Shown piece by piece: positions 7,492-17,507 of a stretch of DNA of 64,000 nucleotides. The notes below the pieces were generated by a model, which saw only the letters and a program-made list of their open reading frames with translations, did not search any database and was not told the DNA's origin. Position numbers and translations under genes: made by a program. This DNA is from Croceibacter atlanticus HTCC2559 (lineage in GTDB: Bacteria; Bacteroidota; Bacteroidia; Flavobacteriales; Flavobacteriaceae): assembly GCF_000196315.1 (NCBI RefSeq), contig NC_014230.1, positions 1,570,001-1,634,000 of the forward strand, read 5' to 3'. Numbering within the stretch: the stretch's first letter is position 1; every line of letters begins with the position of its first letter.

Positions 7492-8510
7492 AAGGCCTAA
7501 ACGTCTTAGATAAATTTATATTCTTCCTAAATATTTGCTTTGCTTTAGCATTGCTTACTGCTTATTTTTTGCCCTATATTCCACCAAAAACGTTTCCTAC
7601 ATTATCTGTTTTAAGTTTAGGGATAGGACCGTTACTTATTGTAAACTTTTTGTTTTTTCTGTATTGGTTATTTAAAGTAAGACGCCAATTATTTATGTCT
7701 TTATTAATCTTGTTAATAGGCTTTGCTAACTTAAGTTCCTTCTATAAGTTTTCTGAATCTAAAAAAGTAGGAGATGAAGAGCATTTTTCTGTTATGTCTT
7801 ATAATGTGAAATCTTTTAATAGATATAATTGGATAGATGCTGAAAACATTTCAGACAGTATTGCTCATTTTATAGCTCAAGAGCAACCTGATATTTTAGC
7901 AGTTCAAGAATATTTTTCTGAAAGCTCTAAGATAGATCGTGCCTTTAAATATAAATACATAAAAACAAAAACAAACAACAGTAGGTTTGGGCAAGCTTTT
8001 TTTAGCGAATATCCTATTATAAATTCAGGTTCTGTAGATTTTGAAAGCGCAGGAAACAATGCCATTTTTATAGATGTTGTCTATAAAAAAGACACTTTAA
8101 GATTCTACAATGCCCACTTAGAGTCTTTACGACTAAAGCCAAATGTTAAAGATCTTCAAGAAGAAGGTAGCGAACGTTTATTAGGAAGAGTAGGAGGCAC
8201 ATTTAAGGTGCAACAAGACCAAATGGAGCAATTAAAAGCTCATATAGAAACATCTCCATATAAGGTGATAATCTGTTCAGATTTAAATAATAGTGCTTTC
8301 TCTTATGTGTATAGAGCCATAAAAGGGAATACATATAAAGATGCTTTTAAATTGGCAGGTAATGGTTTTGGAAAAAGCTTTGATCTAGATTTTTTCCCGT
8401 TGCGTATTGATTTTATACTTTCAGATAAAACGATTCCAATAAAAGGGTTTACAACCTACACCAAGAAATTCTCAGATCATTTTCCAATTAAAGCAGATTT
8501 TAGTTTGTAG
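7488..8510 (+). CDS. Membrane-anchored endonuclease/exonuclease/phosphatase (EEP) family protein
   Basis: The first 90 residues form two or three transmembrane helices. The rest is an EEP (DNase I-like) domain with MSYNVKSFNRY, DILAVQEYF (metal-binding Glu), FYNAHLES, ICSDLNNSAFSYVYR and the C-terminal SDHFPIKADF. Members cleave phosphodiester or phosphomonoester bonds in nucleic acids or lipids, and the sequence does not say which. It overlaps the second rhomboid gene by ATGA and ends one base before the convergent WbqC gene. Confidence 0.88.
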   Translation: MKGLNVLDKFIFFLNICFALALLTAYFLPYIPPKTFPTLSVLSLGIGPLLIVNFLFFLYWLFKVRRQLFMSLLILLIGFANLSSFYKFSESKKVGDEEHFSVMSYNVKSFNRYNWIDAENISDSIAHFIAQEQPDILAVQEYFSESSKIDRAFKYKYIKTKTNNSRFGQAFFSEYPIINSGSVDFESAGNNAIFIDVVYKKDTLRFYNAHLESLRLKPNVKDLQEEGSERLLGRVGGTFKVQQDQMEQLKAHIETSPYKVIICSDLNNSAFSYVYRAIKGNTYKDAFKLAGNGFGKSFDLDFFPLRIDFILSDKTIPIKGFTTYTKKFSDHFPIKADFSL

Positions 8511-9131
8511 CTATTTAAGCTTTAAAGATTCTAAATAGGTTAGGGCATTAGAGCCTTCATTAAATAATAAGTCTAAAATACTAAGGTTAGGAATAAAGCC
8601 TTTTTTGTCTTCAAAAACCTGAAAGTAAGGATCTAGCTCTACATTAAGTGCTCTTTTAGCATCAATAGTATATCTTAAGTCGGTTTGAGTAGGTTCTTTA
8701 AAAAACTCTTTGGTCTTCGTGTAATTTGGAGAAAATTGAAGGCACTCACAAATAACTTCAAAACATTGGTAATTAAAATCTAGAAGAAAGGTTTGTTCCT
8801 TTTCGAAGAGAGGAGCCAAATCATCTTCAAAAAATTCAAAAAAAGCAGAACTTCTGTAGGCACTCTGTAAGCTTTTCCAATGGTGTTGTTGCCATTTAAA
8901 GCTATTTTCAATTTTTACATCTCTATATTTTTGATGGCTACCATTTCCTGTATGTAAAATAGGAATATTTAAAAGGAGCTTGCCATTTGCACCAAATACA
9001 TACGTTCTGTTTCTATAGGTTTGCTTCTGATAATTATCGTCATCTTCAAAAACTACAGATTCTGCCTGTGCCATATATGCGTAATGCAAGGTAGGTGCAA
9101 AATATGCAGGATGTAAAAGAACAGTTTCCAA
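8511..9131 (-). CDS. WbqC family protein
   Basis: A 206-residue WbqC-like protein, recognised by the N-terminal LLHPAYFAPTLHYAYMAQAESVVFEDDDNYQKQTYRNRTYV and by LNIPILHTGNGSHQKYRDVKI. Family members occur in O-antigen loci elsewhere and are thought to act in sugar modification, but here the gene is the last of the parA-lepB cluster. The start is TTG at 9131, four bases after the lepB stop. The biochemical role is unproven. Confidence 0.85.
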   Translation of the reverse strand: METVLLHPAYFAPTLHYAYMAQAESVVFEDDDNYQKQTYRNRTYVFGANGKLLLNIPILHTGNGSHQKYRDVKIENSFKWQQHHWKSLQSAYRSSAFFEFFEDDLAPLFEKEQTFLLDFNYQCFEVICECLQFSPNYTKTKEFFKEPTQTDLRYTIDAKRALNVELDPYFQVFEDKKGFIPNLSILDLLFNEGSNALTYLESLKLK

Positions 9132-9134
9132 GTG

Positions 9135-10727
9135 TTATGCTTTTTTACGTTTTCTAAAGTAATTAAAACCAAACCATACTAATAAAGCTATTACAAAATA
9201 TGGTAAGTATGAAGTAGGTTCGCCGCTGCCGCCAACTGTAGTAAATAAGCGTTCCCAACGCACGCCACCTTTATTGGCATCCCAACTCATCCAAACAAAA
9301 ACAGCTTTACCAACAATATGATTTTCTGGCACATAGCCATAAAACCTACTATCCTCACTATTTTGTCTGTTATCACCCATCATCCAATAGTAATCTTGCT
9401 TAAAGGTATACGTAGTTGCAGGTTTTCCATTAAGTAGAACTTGATTACCATTATAGGTTATTTTGTTTTCAATACCCATTTCAGCACCTTCGTAAACTTC
9501 TATAATGCGTCTGTAAAATGGTGCAGAATCGTAAGTTAAATCGACTGTTTTTCCTTTTTGTGGAATGTATATGGAACCATATTGATCTCCATTCCAATCT
9601 AATCTGCCATTATTAGGGAATAAGTTTCCGCCTTTGGCGCCTTTTTCATCAATAATTTTAGTTACTGAAGCTACATTAGGATGGTTTCTAAAACGTTCTG
9701 CAGTTTTGTCTGTCAATGTAATACGATACTGTCTTTCGTTCTGGTTATACCAAGAAATAGGATCTGTGATATCGTACACTTCATATAAAGCCTGTGGATT
9801 AAAACCTTGACCTTTACCTTGTACTATATAGTTATATTGTGGCTTTGCGCGGTCTGGTAATTGTAATGGCTCATTATTAATATATACTTTTCCATCAACA
9901 ATTTTAAGACTGTCTCCTGGCAAGCCAACAGCGCGTTTAACATAGTTAGATTTTTTATCTATAGGCTTTAAGTAATGTTTGCCATCTGTTGCAAAAAACT
10001 GTTTAACAGTATCAATAGGATAGTTAAAGACTACAATTTCATTGCGTTCTACATCTTGAAATCCAGGTAATCTTAAATAGGGTAGTTGTAATTTGTTTTT
10101 CCAAGAATCTTTATCGTTTCTGTCGTCATCATATAAAAATGATTTAGATCTCACCACAGGAATAGTATCGTGTACCATAGGGAAAGATACTGTTGTCATT
10201 GGTAGTCTTGCACCGTAATGAAACTTGCTAACAAAAAGATAATCTCCTACAAGTAATGTTTTTTCTAAAGATGAGGTAGGAATTACAAATGGTTGCATTA
10301 CATACGTGTGTACAATTGTTGCAGCTACTACTGCAAATAAAATACTACTAATCCATTCTCCAGCACTTGTTCGTGGCTTTAAGTCTCTGTCTTTAATATA
10401 TGTAACGTCTAAAACATAATTTACATAGTAAATATAAAGTCCAAAAGTTAGGATGACTAAGAACGTATCTAGGGTTGAATTTTTTCCAAAACTACGAATG
10501 GTTTCCACCCAAACTACGGGTATCATTATTAGGTTTACAATAGGAATGAAAAGTAAAATAGTCCACCACCAAGGTCTATTTATAATTTTCATTAATACCA
10601 CAGCATTGTAAACAGGTACAAAAGCTTCCCAAGCCTGTCTTCCTGCTTTAACGTAAAGTTTCCAGGTTCCTAAACCGTGTATTACCTGTATGATCAGGAT
10701 AAATATAAACCATTGTAATAATGTCAT
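9135..10727 (-). CDS. lepB: Signal peptidase I with N-terminal membrane extension
   Basis: Cleaves signal peptides from exported proteins at the outer face of the inner membrane. At 530 residues it is much longer than E. coli LepB. Residues 1 to about 110 form four helices resembling DUF5684, and the peptidase follows. The catalytic Ser is S153 in IPTSSLEKTLLVGD (a Leu replaces the usual Met after Ser, which I recall as common in this phylum). The catalytic Lys is K264 in NYVKRAVGLPGDSL, and the box GDNRQNSEDSRFYGYVP lies near the end. A C-terminal helix (YFVIALLVWFGFNYF) adds a second anchor. It lies between dapB and the WbqC gene in the conserved flavobacterial order. Confidence 0.95.
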   Translation of the reverse strand: MTLLQWFIFILIIQVIHGLGTWKLYVKAGRQAWEAFVPVYNAVVLMKIINRPWWWTILLFIPIVNLIMIPVVWVETIRSFGKNSTLDTFLVILTFGLYIYYVNYVLDVTYIKDRDLKPRTSAGEWISSILFAVVAATIVHTYVMQPFVIPTSSLEKTLLVGDYLFVSKFHYGARLPMTTVSFPMVHDTIPVVRSKSFLYDDDRNDKDSWKNKLQLPYLRLPGFQDVERNEIVVFNYPIDTVKQFFATDGKHYLKPIDKKSNYVKRAVGLPGDSLKIVDGKVYINNEPLQLPDRAKPQYNYIVQGKGQGFNPQALYEVYDITDPISWYNQNERQYRITLTDKTAERFRNHPNVASVTKIIDEKGAKGGNLFPNNGRLDWNGDQYGSIYIPQKGKTVDLTYDSAPFYRRIIEVYEGAEMGIENKITYNGNQVLLNGKPATTYTFKQDYYWMMGDNRQNSEDSRFYGYVPENHIVGKAVFVWMSWDANKGGVRWERLFTTVGGSGEPTSYLPYFVIALLVWFGFNYFRKRKKA

Positions 10728-10779
10728 AATCTAAGTTTCATTATTAGTAAGCTAAACTAAGCTAGCGTTACAAAAATCA

Positions 10780-11496
10780 TTAAATAATAGAGTCTAATAC
10801 ATCATTCATTGTAAAAACTCCTGTTTTGTCTTTTAACCATTCTGCAGCTATAATAGCACCAAGAGCAAAACCTTCTCTGGTATGAGCTGTATGGGTAATC
10901 TCTATTGTATCTATTTTAGAAGAATAGGAAATTGTATGTGTTCCAGGAACATCTGGAGTGCGTTCTGCAGTAATACCTATACTATTTGTGTGGTCTTTAC
11001 TGTCTTGGTTATTTAGATGCCATTTTGTGTTATCTGTAGCGTCTATAATGTGTTCTGCAAGCGTAATAGCTGTACCGCTAGGCGCATCTAATTTTTTGGT
11101 ATGATGTATTTCTTTAAGTGCAACAGCATAATCCTGCTGATTTGCCATTAAATGTGCCAATGTCTTATTTAGTTTAAAAAATAAATTTACGCCAATACTA
11201 AAGTTTGACGCATAGATAAAACTGCCGTTACTTTTATGACATATCTCAATTGCTTTGTCATAATTATCAAGCCAGCCAGTTGTGCCGGAAACTACAGGTA
11301 TGTTTAGTTTAAAACACATTGTGATATTTGTGAAAGCAGCATTAGGAACGCTAAAATCTATAGCGACATCTGCTTCTTTTAAAGCTTCTTCATCTATAGC
11401 TGTAGAAGTTTTGTAACAAATTTCATGACCTCTTTTTATAGCGAGTTCCTCAATTGTTTTACCCATTCTTCCGTAACCAAGTAATGCAATCTTCAT
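10780..11496 (-). CDS. dapB: 4-hydroxy-tetrahydrodipicolinate reductase
   Basis: Second dedicated step of lysine and diaminopimelate synthesis, using NAD(P)H. The nucleotide-binding GYGRMG is at residues 7-12, SGTTGW is in the middle, and the catalytic stretch HHTKKLDAPSGTA lies about 130-142. The length, 238 residues, is slightly short of the E. coli enzyme but normal for this clade. It follows the DUF5683 gene by one base, so it is likely cotranscribed with parAB. Confidence 0.95.
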   Translation of the reverse strand: MKIALLGYGRMGKTIEELAIKRGHEICYKTSTAIDEEALKEADVAIDFSVPNAAFTNITMCFKLNIPVVSGTTGWLDNYDKAIEICHKSNGSFIYASNFSIGVNLFFKLNKTLAHLMANQQDYAVALKEIHHTKKLDAPSGTAITLAEHIIDATDNTKWHLNNQDSKDHTNSIGITAERTPDVPGTHTISYSSKIDTIEITHTAHTREGFALGAIIAAEWLKDKTGVFTMNDVLDSII

Positions 11497-11497
11497 G

Positions 11498-12082
11498 TTA
11501 AAATTTATAATTTAAAGACATAACATAATGTGTTTTACCAGAGAACTCATCAAACTGAAAATCTGGTTGTAGCGACAAATCATCACTAACGTTAAATTGC
11601 CTTAAGTGAGCAGAAACATTAGCGTCTACAATGTTTATAACATAAATAGCAGCAGTTACAAGTAATGAGATTTCTTTGTTACGTTGGTAAAACCGTTGTG
11701 CTTCGATTAAACCATCGTCATTTACTTGCCCAAAAAACTCATCATCTTCAAAGCCAGCCAAACGCCTTTTGTAGGCGTCTCTAAAACGATTGTACTCTTT
11801 GTCATTATTAATATAAAAATAAATAGGAATAGCAAGACCCGCATAGGCTACTGGAATTTTCCAATAATCCTTATTGTAAGCTTGTCCTAAACCTGGTAAT
11901 ACAGCAGAGTAAAATGCTGCTCGTGCTGGAGCTAAAGGATCATAATCTGGCACTTCCTTAACTTTTTTTGTTTTAAGCTTTATGTTATCATCTACATCTA
12001 GAGATAGGGTATCTTCTTGTGCAAATGAAACAGCTGTTACAAATAAGGAAAGGATGAAAAGTATGACAAGCGATTTATTCAC
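11498..12082 (-). CDS. DUF5683 protein, exported or membrane-associated
   Basis: A 194-residue protein with a signal peptide (residues 1 to about 21, ending VSFAQ). The DUF5683 core has ARAAFYSAVLPGLGQAYNKDYWKIPVAYAGLAIPIYFYINN and a second hydrophobic stretch at VTAAIYVINIVDANVSAHL. The C-terminus YVMSLNYKF ends like an outer-membrane strand. The start is GTG at 12082, overlapping the end of parB by 8 bases. Function unknown. The gene is commonly found between parB and dapB in Flavobacteriia. Confidence 0.85.
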   Translation of the reverse strand: MNKSLVILFILSLFVTAVSFAQEDTLSLDVDDNIKLKTKKVKEVPDYDPLAPARAAFYSAVLPGLGQAYNKDYWKIPVAYAGLAIPIYFYINNDKEYNRFRDAYKRRLAGFEDDEFFGQVNDDGLIEAQRFYQRNKEISLLVTAAIYVINIVDANVSAHLRQFNVSDDLSLQPDFQFDEFSGKTHYVMSLNYKF

Positions 12083-12986
12083 CCGAAATTAATTTTTTTA
12101 AGCGTTTGAAATCTTCTTCTGAAGAGAACGGAATAACAATGTTTCCATTGCCTTTTTTCTGAACTTTTACATTAACCTTAGCACCAAAATACTCAGAGAA
12201 ATTTTGCTGTGCCTTTTGAAATGGTTTTGAAAGTTCTTGTGGAGGATTAGCTGAAGCTTTCTTTTTTGTAGACGATTTTCCTTGTTGTAAATCTCTTACT
12301 AAAGCTTCTGTATCTCTTACAGATAAAGAGTCCTCAATAACCTTTTCATAAATGTCTAGTTGTTGTGAGGTATCATCTATGTTAATTAATGCACGACCGT
12401 GACCCATACTTACAAAGCCATCTCTCATACCAGTTTGTATGATAGGGTCTAACTTTAATAAGCGTAAATAGTTAGAAATCGTACTTCGTTTTTTACCTAC
12501 ACGATCACTAAGTTGTTCTTGGGTAAGATTAATCTCATCCATTAAACGTTGGTATGATAACGCAATTTCAATAGGATCTAAATCTTTTCTTTGAATGTTT
12601 TCTACCAAAGCCATCTCTAATGATTCTTGATCATTAGCAATGCGTATGTAGGCAGGAATTGTTTCTAGACCTACTAATTTTGAAGCTCTAAATCGACGTT
12701 CTCCAGAAACAAGTTGGTACTTGTTAAAGTCTAATTTTCTAACAGTAATAGGTTGTATAACTCCTAATTCTCTAATAGATGTAGCAAGTTCTCTTAGGGT
12801 TTCCTCATTAAAACTAGTACGAGGTTGAAAAGGGTTAACTTCAATAACATCAAGCTCTAGCTCAACAATATTGCCAACAACCTTATCTGCATTTTTATCT
12901 TCAGCAGTTTTAATATCATTCTCAGGATCTTTTAGCAATGCAGAAAGACCTCTTCCTAAGGCTTGTTTTTTTGTTGCCTTCGCCAT
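12075..12986 (-). CDS. parB: Chromosome partitioning protein ParB
   Basis: The ParB CTPase/centromere-binding protein, 303 residues. The N-terminal domain shows NPFQPRTSF, GVIQPITVR and GERRFRASKLVG, followed by ENIQRKDLDPIEIA and a helix-turn-helix at LTQEQLSDRVGKKRSTISNYLRLL. The C-terminal dimerisation segment is short and basic. It loads at parS sites and is moved by ParA. It lies two bases after parA. I did not see a parS-like palindrome near it. Confidence 0.95.
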   Translation of the reverse strand: MAKATKKQALGRGLSALLKDPENDIKTAEDKNADKVVGNIVELELDVIEVNPFQPRTSFNEETLRELATSIRELGVIQPITVRKLDFNKYQLVSGERRFRASKLVGLETIPAYIRIANDQESLEMALVENIQRKDLDPIEIALSYQRLMDEINLTQEQLSDRVGKKRSTISNYLRLLKLDPIIQTGMRDGFVSMGHGRALINIDDTSQQLDIYEKVIEDSLSVRDTEALVRDLQQGKSSTKKKASANPPQELSKPFQKAQQNFSEYFGAKVNVKVQKKGNGNIVIPFSSEEDFKRLKKLISGE

Positions 12987-12988
12987 TA

Positions 12989-13753
12989 TTAACTGTTTTT
13001 CTTAATTAATTCGTGAGCTAAACTCAAATAGTTTGAAGCTCCTTTACTTGCAGCATCGTAATTAATAATGCTTTCGCCATAACTTGGTGCTTCACTTAAC
13101 CTAACGTTACGTTGTATAATGGTATCAAAAACCATTGCTTCAAAATGCTTCTTAACCTCATCTACTACTTGGTTGGATAAACGTAAGCGTTGGTCATACA
13201 TGGTAAGGAGTAAGCCTTCAATATCTAAATCTTTATTATGTATACGTTGTACACTTTTTATAGTGTTAAGCAGTTTTCCTAAACCTTCTAATGCAAAATA
13301 TTCACATTGTATAGGGATAATTACAGAATCTGCAGCTGTAAGTGCATTTAAAGTAAGTAAACCAAGTGAAGGTGCACAATCTATAATTACATAATCATAG
13401 GATGCAGCAATATCTCTTATAACCTTTCTAAGCATATATTCACGCTCATCTTGGTCTACAAGTTCAATTTCAATAGCTACCAAGTCTATATGTGCAGGCA
13501 GAATATCCAAATTAGGAGATTCAGTTTTTATGATAGCCTCTTCAGGCTTTGCCGTATGTTCAAGAATTTGATAAGTACCAATCTCAACAGACTCTACATC
13601 TATACCAAGACCAGAAGTGGCATTGGCTTGAGGATCTGCATCTATTAAAAGCACTTTTTTCTCTAAAACACCAAGTGACGCCGCTAGATTAACCGATGTT
13701 GTGGTCTTACCGACACCACCTTTTTGGTTGGCGATAGCTATGATTTTACCCAT
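12989..13753 (-). CDS. parA: Chromosome partitioning ATPase ParA
   Basis: A ParA/Soj ATPase of 254 residues with the deviant Walker A KGGVGKTTTSVNLA at about residues 10-23, Walker A' LLIDADPQANAT, and Walker B YVIIDCAPSLG. It binds DNA nonspecifically in the ATP state and segregates ParB-parS complexes. It is first in the operon parA-parB-DUF5683-dapB-lepB-WbqC. Upstream on the minus strand a TATTTTTA sequence is one mismatch from the -7 consensus. Confidence 0.95.
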   Translation of the reverse strand: MGKIIAIANQKGGVGKTTTSVNLAASLGVLEKKVLLIDADPQANATSGLGIDVESVEIGTYQILEHTAKPEEAIIKTESPNLDILPAHIDLVAIEIELVDQDEREYMLRKVIRDIAASYDYVIIDCAPSLGLLTLNALTAADSVIIPIQCEYFALEGLGKLLNTIKSVQRIHNKDLDIEGLLLTMYDQRLRLSNQVVDEVKKHFEAMVFDTIIQRNVRLSEAPSYGESIINYDAASKGASNYLSLAHELIKKNS

Positions 13754-13844
13754 TATTTATTTTGTGTTTAAAGGGTAAAAATACATAATTTAAAAGGTTT
13801 AAAAAATGTATTTGTAGCAACTTGATTGAGATGTTGACATCTTT

Positions 13845-14729
13845 TTAAGACTTATTTTTCTTACTTCTTATCATTGCTTCAAGCATATCCCACATTTGTT
13901 GAGGAACTTCTTCTAGCTGGTTAAATTGTCCAGCACCCTTAATCCACTCACCACCATCGATTGTAATAACCTCACCATTTACATAAGATGAAAAGTCTGA
14001 TACTAGATAGGCTGCTAAGTTTGCAAGCTCTTGGTGATCTCCTACACGTTTTAGAGGATTAGTTTTTGCTAAGTCAAATTTTTCTTTTAATTCTCCTGGT
14101 AACAATCTGTCCCAAGCACCTTTTGTAGGGAATGGTCCTGGTGCAATTGCATTGAAGCGCATACCGTATTTTGCCCACTCTACAGCTAAAGAACGTGTCA
14201 TTGCTAAAACACCAGCTTTTGCTGAGGCACTTGGTACAACATAAGCAGAACCAGTCCAGGCATACGTAGTAACAATGTTTAATACAGATTTGTCTTTTTC
14301 ATTGTTATCTATCCAATGCTTACCAAATGCTAGCGTGCAGTTTTTAGTTCCTTTTAAAACAATATCTATAATAGTATCAAATGCATTTGCAGATAAACGC
14401 TCTGTTGGAGAAATAAAATTACCGGCTGCATTGTTTAATAATACATCTATAGGTCCTAAGGCTTTAATAGCAGCATCACGCATAGCTTCAACTTCTTCAA
14501 TATGTCTTACATCACATTGTAGAGGCACACATTTAGAACCAGTTTCTTCTGTAAGTTCTTTAGCTACAGTTTCTAATTTGTCAATATTTCTTGACGTAAT
14601 TGCAACTTGTGCTCCTAGTTTTAAGAAATAAGTAGTCATTGCTTTACCTAAGCCACTACCGCCACCAGTTACTACAATATTTTTTCCCTTAAGGGCATCA
14701 TCGCGAAGCATTCCGTTAGTATAGTTCAT
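13845..14729 (-). CDS. SDR oxidoreductase, 2,4-dienoyl-CoA reductase type
   Basis: A short-chain dehydrogenase of 294 residues. The Rossmann motif VVTGGGSGLGKAM is near residue 20 and NNAAGNF is in the middle. The catalytic region reads PSASAKAGVLAMTRSLAVEWA, so the usual YxxxK is replaced by SxxxK, as in the DECR branch of the superfamily. IAPGPFPTKGAWDRL follows. DECR enzymes reduce 2,4-dienoyl-CoA esters during unsaturated fatty-acid oxidation. This name is an inference from the active-site pattern. It stands next to the methylmalonyl-CoA mutase operon, which also handles acyl-CoA, but has its own promoter. Confidence 0.8.
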   Translation of the reverse strand: MNYTNGMLRDDALKGKNIVVTGGGSGLGKAMTTYFLKLGAQVAITSRNIDKLETVAKELTEETGSKCVPLQCDVRHIEEVEAMRDAAIKALGPIDVLLNNAAGNFISPTERLSANAFDTIIDIVLKGTKNCTLAFGKHWIDNNEKDKSVLNIVTTYAWTGSAYVVPSASAKAGVLAMTRSLAVEWAKYGMRFNAIAPGPFPTKGAWDRLLPGELKEKFDLAKTNPLKRVGDHQELANLAAYLVSDFSSYVNGEVITIDGGEWIKGAGQFNQLEEVPQQMWDMLEAMIRSKKNKS

Positions 14730-14746
14730 TGTTTTTTGATTTTAGT

Positions 14747-14754
14747 CAAATATA
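14747..14754 (-). promoter_or_regulatory. -7 promoter element for the SDR gene
   Basis: TATATTTG on the minus strand fits TAnnTTTG exactly and lies 17 bases upstream of the ATG at 14729. No convincing -33 TTTG is seen. Confidence 0.45.
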
Positions 14755-14799
14755 CAATGCTTGCATAGTATATTTGGTATGCTTTTAAATATTTTAAAG

Positions 14800-16923
14800 T
14801 TAATCTATTAAAATCTCTAATAATGTAATTGCAGCTTCACTTATTTTTGTTCCTGGACCAAATACTGCAACAGCGCCAGCATCAAATAAAAATTGATAAT
14901 CTGCAGATGGTATAACACCACCAACAATTACCATAATATCTTCTCTGCCATAGTTTTTAAGTTCCTCAATTACTTGCGGCACCAATGTTTTGTGACCTGC
15001 AGCAAGAGAGGATACACCTAAAATGTGAACATCATTTTCTACGGCTTGTTTAGCAGCCTCTTTAGGTGTTTGGAAAAGTGGACCTATATCTACATCAAAG
15101 CCAACATCTGCATAACCTGTTGCTACCACTTTGGCACCACGATCGTGACCGTCTTGTCCCATTTTGGCAATCATGATACGAGGACGTCTTCCGTCTTGTT
15201 CTGCAAAGGTATTTGCCAATTCTTTGGCTTTGCTAAATGATTTGTCGTCTTTTATCTCTTTACTGTACACGCCACTAAAACTTTGAATTTGTGCTTTATG
15301 CCTGCCAAAACTTTCTTCTAAAGCATCACTAATTTCTCCTAATGTTGCACGCTCTCTGGCAGCCGCTACAGCTAAAGATAGTAAGTTTTTGTTGCCTTGC
15401 TTTGCAGCATTGCTTAAATCTTTAAGCGCTTTTGAAACTTTATCTGTATTACGTTCTGCCTTTATACGTTCTAAACGTTCAATTTGTTGAAGTCTTACGG
15501 TTTGGTTGTCTACCTCCAACGTTACTAAAGGATCTTCTTTCTCTAACCTGTATTTGTTAGTACCTACAATTATATCTTGGCCACTATCTATACGCGCTTG
15601 TTTTCTTGCGGCAGCTTCTTCAATACGAAGTTTAGGGATACCTTTTTCAATGGCTTTTGTCATGCCTCCAAGATTTTCAACTTCTTGTATAAGCTCCCAA
15701 GCTTTTTCTGTAATATCATTTGTGAGCGATTCAACATAAAAACTACCTGCCCAAGGATCTACAGTTTTGGTAATCTGTGTTTCTTCTTGTAAATATAATT
15801 GTGTGTTACGAGCAATACGTGCAGAAAAATCGGTAGGTAATGCAATGGCTTCATCAAGCGCATTTGTGTGTAAACTTTGTGTGCCTCCAAAAGCTGCAGC
15901 AGAAGCCTCGATGCAGGTTCTGGCTACATTATTAAATGGATCTTGCTCCGTTAAGCTCCAGCCACTAGTTTGGCAGTGCGTTCTTAATGCTAACGATTTA
16001 GGATTTTTAGGATTAAATTGTTTTACCAATTTAGCCCAAAGCATACGTGCGGCACGCATTTTTGCAATTTCCATAAAATGGTTCATCCCAATTGCCCAGA
16101 AAAAAGATAGGCGCGGTGCGAACGTATCTATATCCATTCCTGCAGCCAGTCCTTTTCGTATATATTCTAAACCATCTGCAAGAGTATATGCAAGCTCAAT
16201 ATCACAAGTAGCACCAGCTTCCTGCATATGGTAACCCGATATACTTATACTGTTAAATTTTGGCATATTCTCTGAAGTGTATTCAAAGATGTCTGAGATA
16301 ATTTTCATTGAAGGTTGTGGCGGATAAATGTATGTATTACGCACCATAAACTCTTTTAAAATATCATTTTGTATGGTTCCTGAAAGCTGTTCTGCTTTTA
16401 CACCTTGTTCTTCTGCAGCTACAATATAAAATGCCATAATAGGTAAAACAGCACCATTCATAGTCATTGAAACAGACATTTTATCTAGCGGAATTTGATC
16501 AAAAAGAACTTTCATGTCCTCAACAGAATCTATAGCCACACCAGCTTTACCTACATCTCCTACAACTCTGTCATGATCACTGTCATAACCTCTATGTGTT
16601 GCCAAATCAAAAGCTACAGATAGTCCTTTTTGTCCTGCAGCCAAATTACGTCTGTAAAATGCATTACTTTCTTCTGCTGTTGAAAATCCTGCATATTGCC
16701 TTATTGTCCAAGGTCTACGAACGTACATAGTAGAGTAGGGACCACGTAAATTAGGTGCTATTCCTGCAACAAAATCTAAATGTTTAAGGTCTTCTAAATC
16801 TTCTTTAGTATAATGAGATTTTACTTCAATTTTTTCTGCAGTAGATTGCATTTTCACCCCATTTGAAGAGGTGTCTTGAGTGTCGTAATTTAATTTTAAA
16901 TGCTGTAAATTCTTTCTACTCAT
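14800..16923 (-). CDS. mutB: Methylmalonyl-CoA mutase, large (B12-binding) subunit
   Basis: Converts methylmalonyl-CoA and succinyl-CoA with adenosylcobalamin. The 707 residues comprise a TIM-barrel domain ([51 protein letters not shown]) and a C-terminal cobalamin domain with [21 protein letters not shown] and VIVGGVIP. The ATG at 16923 is chosen because it overlaps the upstream lipoprotein gene by 8 bases and gives the normal N-terminus ([11 protein letters not shown]). A longer frame from 16986 would add 21 residues inside that gene. In this phylum the enzyme serves propionate formation or breakdown of odd-chain and branched substrates. Confidence 0.95.
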   Translation of the reverse strand: MSRKNLQHLKLNYDTQDTSSNGVKMQSTAEKIEVKSHYTKEDLEDLKHLDFVAGIAPNLRGPYSTMYVRRPWTIRQYAGFSTAEESNAFYRRNLAAGQKGLSVAFDLATHRGYDSDHDRVVGDVGKAGVAIDSVEDMKVLFDQIPLDKMSVSMTMNGAVLPIMAFYIVAAEEQGVKAEQLSGTIQNDILKEFMVRNTYIYPPQPSMKIISDIFEYTSENMPKFNSISISGYHMQEAGATCDIELAYTLADGLEYIRKGLAAGMDIDTFAPRLSFFWAIGMNHFMEIAKMRAARMLWAKLVKQFNPKNPKSLALRTHCQTSGWSLTEQDPFNNVARTCIEASAAAFGGTQSLHTNALDEAIALPTDFSARIARNTQLYLQEETQITKTVDPWAGSFYVESLTNDITEKAWELIQEVENLGGMTKAIEKGIPKLRIEEAAARKQARIDSGQDIIVGTNKYRLEKEDPLVTLEVDNQTVRLQQIERLERIKAERNTDKVSKALKDLSNAAKQGNKNLLSLAVAAARERATLGEISDALEESFGRHKAQIQSFSGVYSKEIKDDKSFSKAKELANTFAEQDGRRPRIMIAKMGQDGHDRGAKVVATGYADVGFDVDIGPLFQTPKEAAKQAVENDVHILGVSSLAAGHKTLVPQVIEELKNYGREDIMVIVGGVIPSADYQFLFDAGAVAVFGPGTKISEAAITLLEILID

Positions 16924-17503
16924 GGTCTTCTGTTTCAGTAAAGTCATTAAAGAACATATGGCCATAGCCATATTCAAAAACGACATATAATTTTAAATAA
17001 GGATCTCTCGCTATTTTTAGAGAGTTTCTTCCAATAGCATCAGAGAACAAATCTGGTTTCATGCTGTTGGTAGTTAAAAGTGCTTTAAATGTTGTTTTAA
17101 GATCTTTGTCTATCATATTTGCAGCAATGCACTTTATGAAGTCTGATTTATAGTTTAGGTTAGAGTCTTCATTGTAAACATCCCAAATTTCTGGTTTAGA
17201 TTCTTTTAGCATTTCAAAAACCTTTACAGTATGAGGAGATACAAACTCTTTAACATCTAGTTTGTTTTTTAAAGTTGGGTAAAACCACTGTCCATAAATT
17301 TGCTCACTCTGTGCATTTAAGTTGCCAATATGAACTTTAATATCGTGCTCAAAACTATAAAATGCCTCTTTTAGCAATGGTTCTGTCTCATTAGCACAAA
17401 CCGTGAAGTTTGGCATGTCCTGAAATTTATATTCAAACTTTTCCTGACAACTAAAAGTTGTCACTAGACATATAAAAAAGATAAGTTTTAAAACTGGTTT
17501 CAT
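16916..17503 (-). CDS. Hypothetical lipoprotein, paralogue of the next gene
   Basis: A 195-residue predicted lipoprotein with the lipobox TFSC at Cys19. It aligns along its length with the product of 17508-18110: both share a C-x(n)[10 protein letters not shown]/LIKEAFYSYE block, a [20 protein letters not shown] block, a KTTFKAL/KTTFLAL block, and the end [37 protein letters not shown] do not recognise the family. It overlaps mutB by 8 bases and follows its paralogue by 4 bases. The tight packing suggests coexpression with the mutase. Confidence 0.8.
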   Translation of the reverse strand: MKPVLKLIFFICLVTTFSCQEKFEYKFQDMPNFTVCANETEPLLKEAFYSFEHDIKVHIGNLNAQSEQIYGQWFYPTLKNKLDVKEFVSPHTVKVFEMLKESKPEIWDVYNEDSNLNYKSDFIKCIAANMIDKDLKTTFKALLTTNSMKPDLFSDAIGRNSLKIARDPYLKLYVVFEYGYGHMFFNDFTETEDHE

Positions 17504-17507
17504 ATTG

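Noticed and set aside
12075-13753. parS centromere site near parAB
   Set aside because: I looked for a CACGTG-centred 16-bp palindrome in and around the operon and saw none. It is probably elsewhere.
13824-13843. Small hairpin AGATGT-TG-ACATCT with T-run as a terminator
   Set aside because: The T-run is on the plus strand, whereas both neighbouring genes run on the minus strand, so it would terminate neither.
15767-16234. 155-residue open frame antisense to mutB
   Set aside because: It mirrors a strongly conserved enzyme gene on the other strand, with no promoter element or family resemblance.
16924-16986. 21-residue N-terminal extension of methylmalonyl-CoA mutase large subunit
   Set aside because: It lies fully inside the upstream lipoprotein gene and adds a sequence unlike the family N-terminus.
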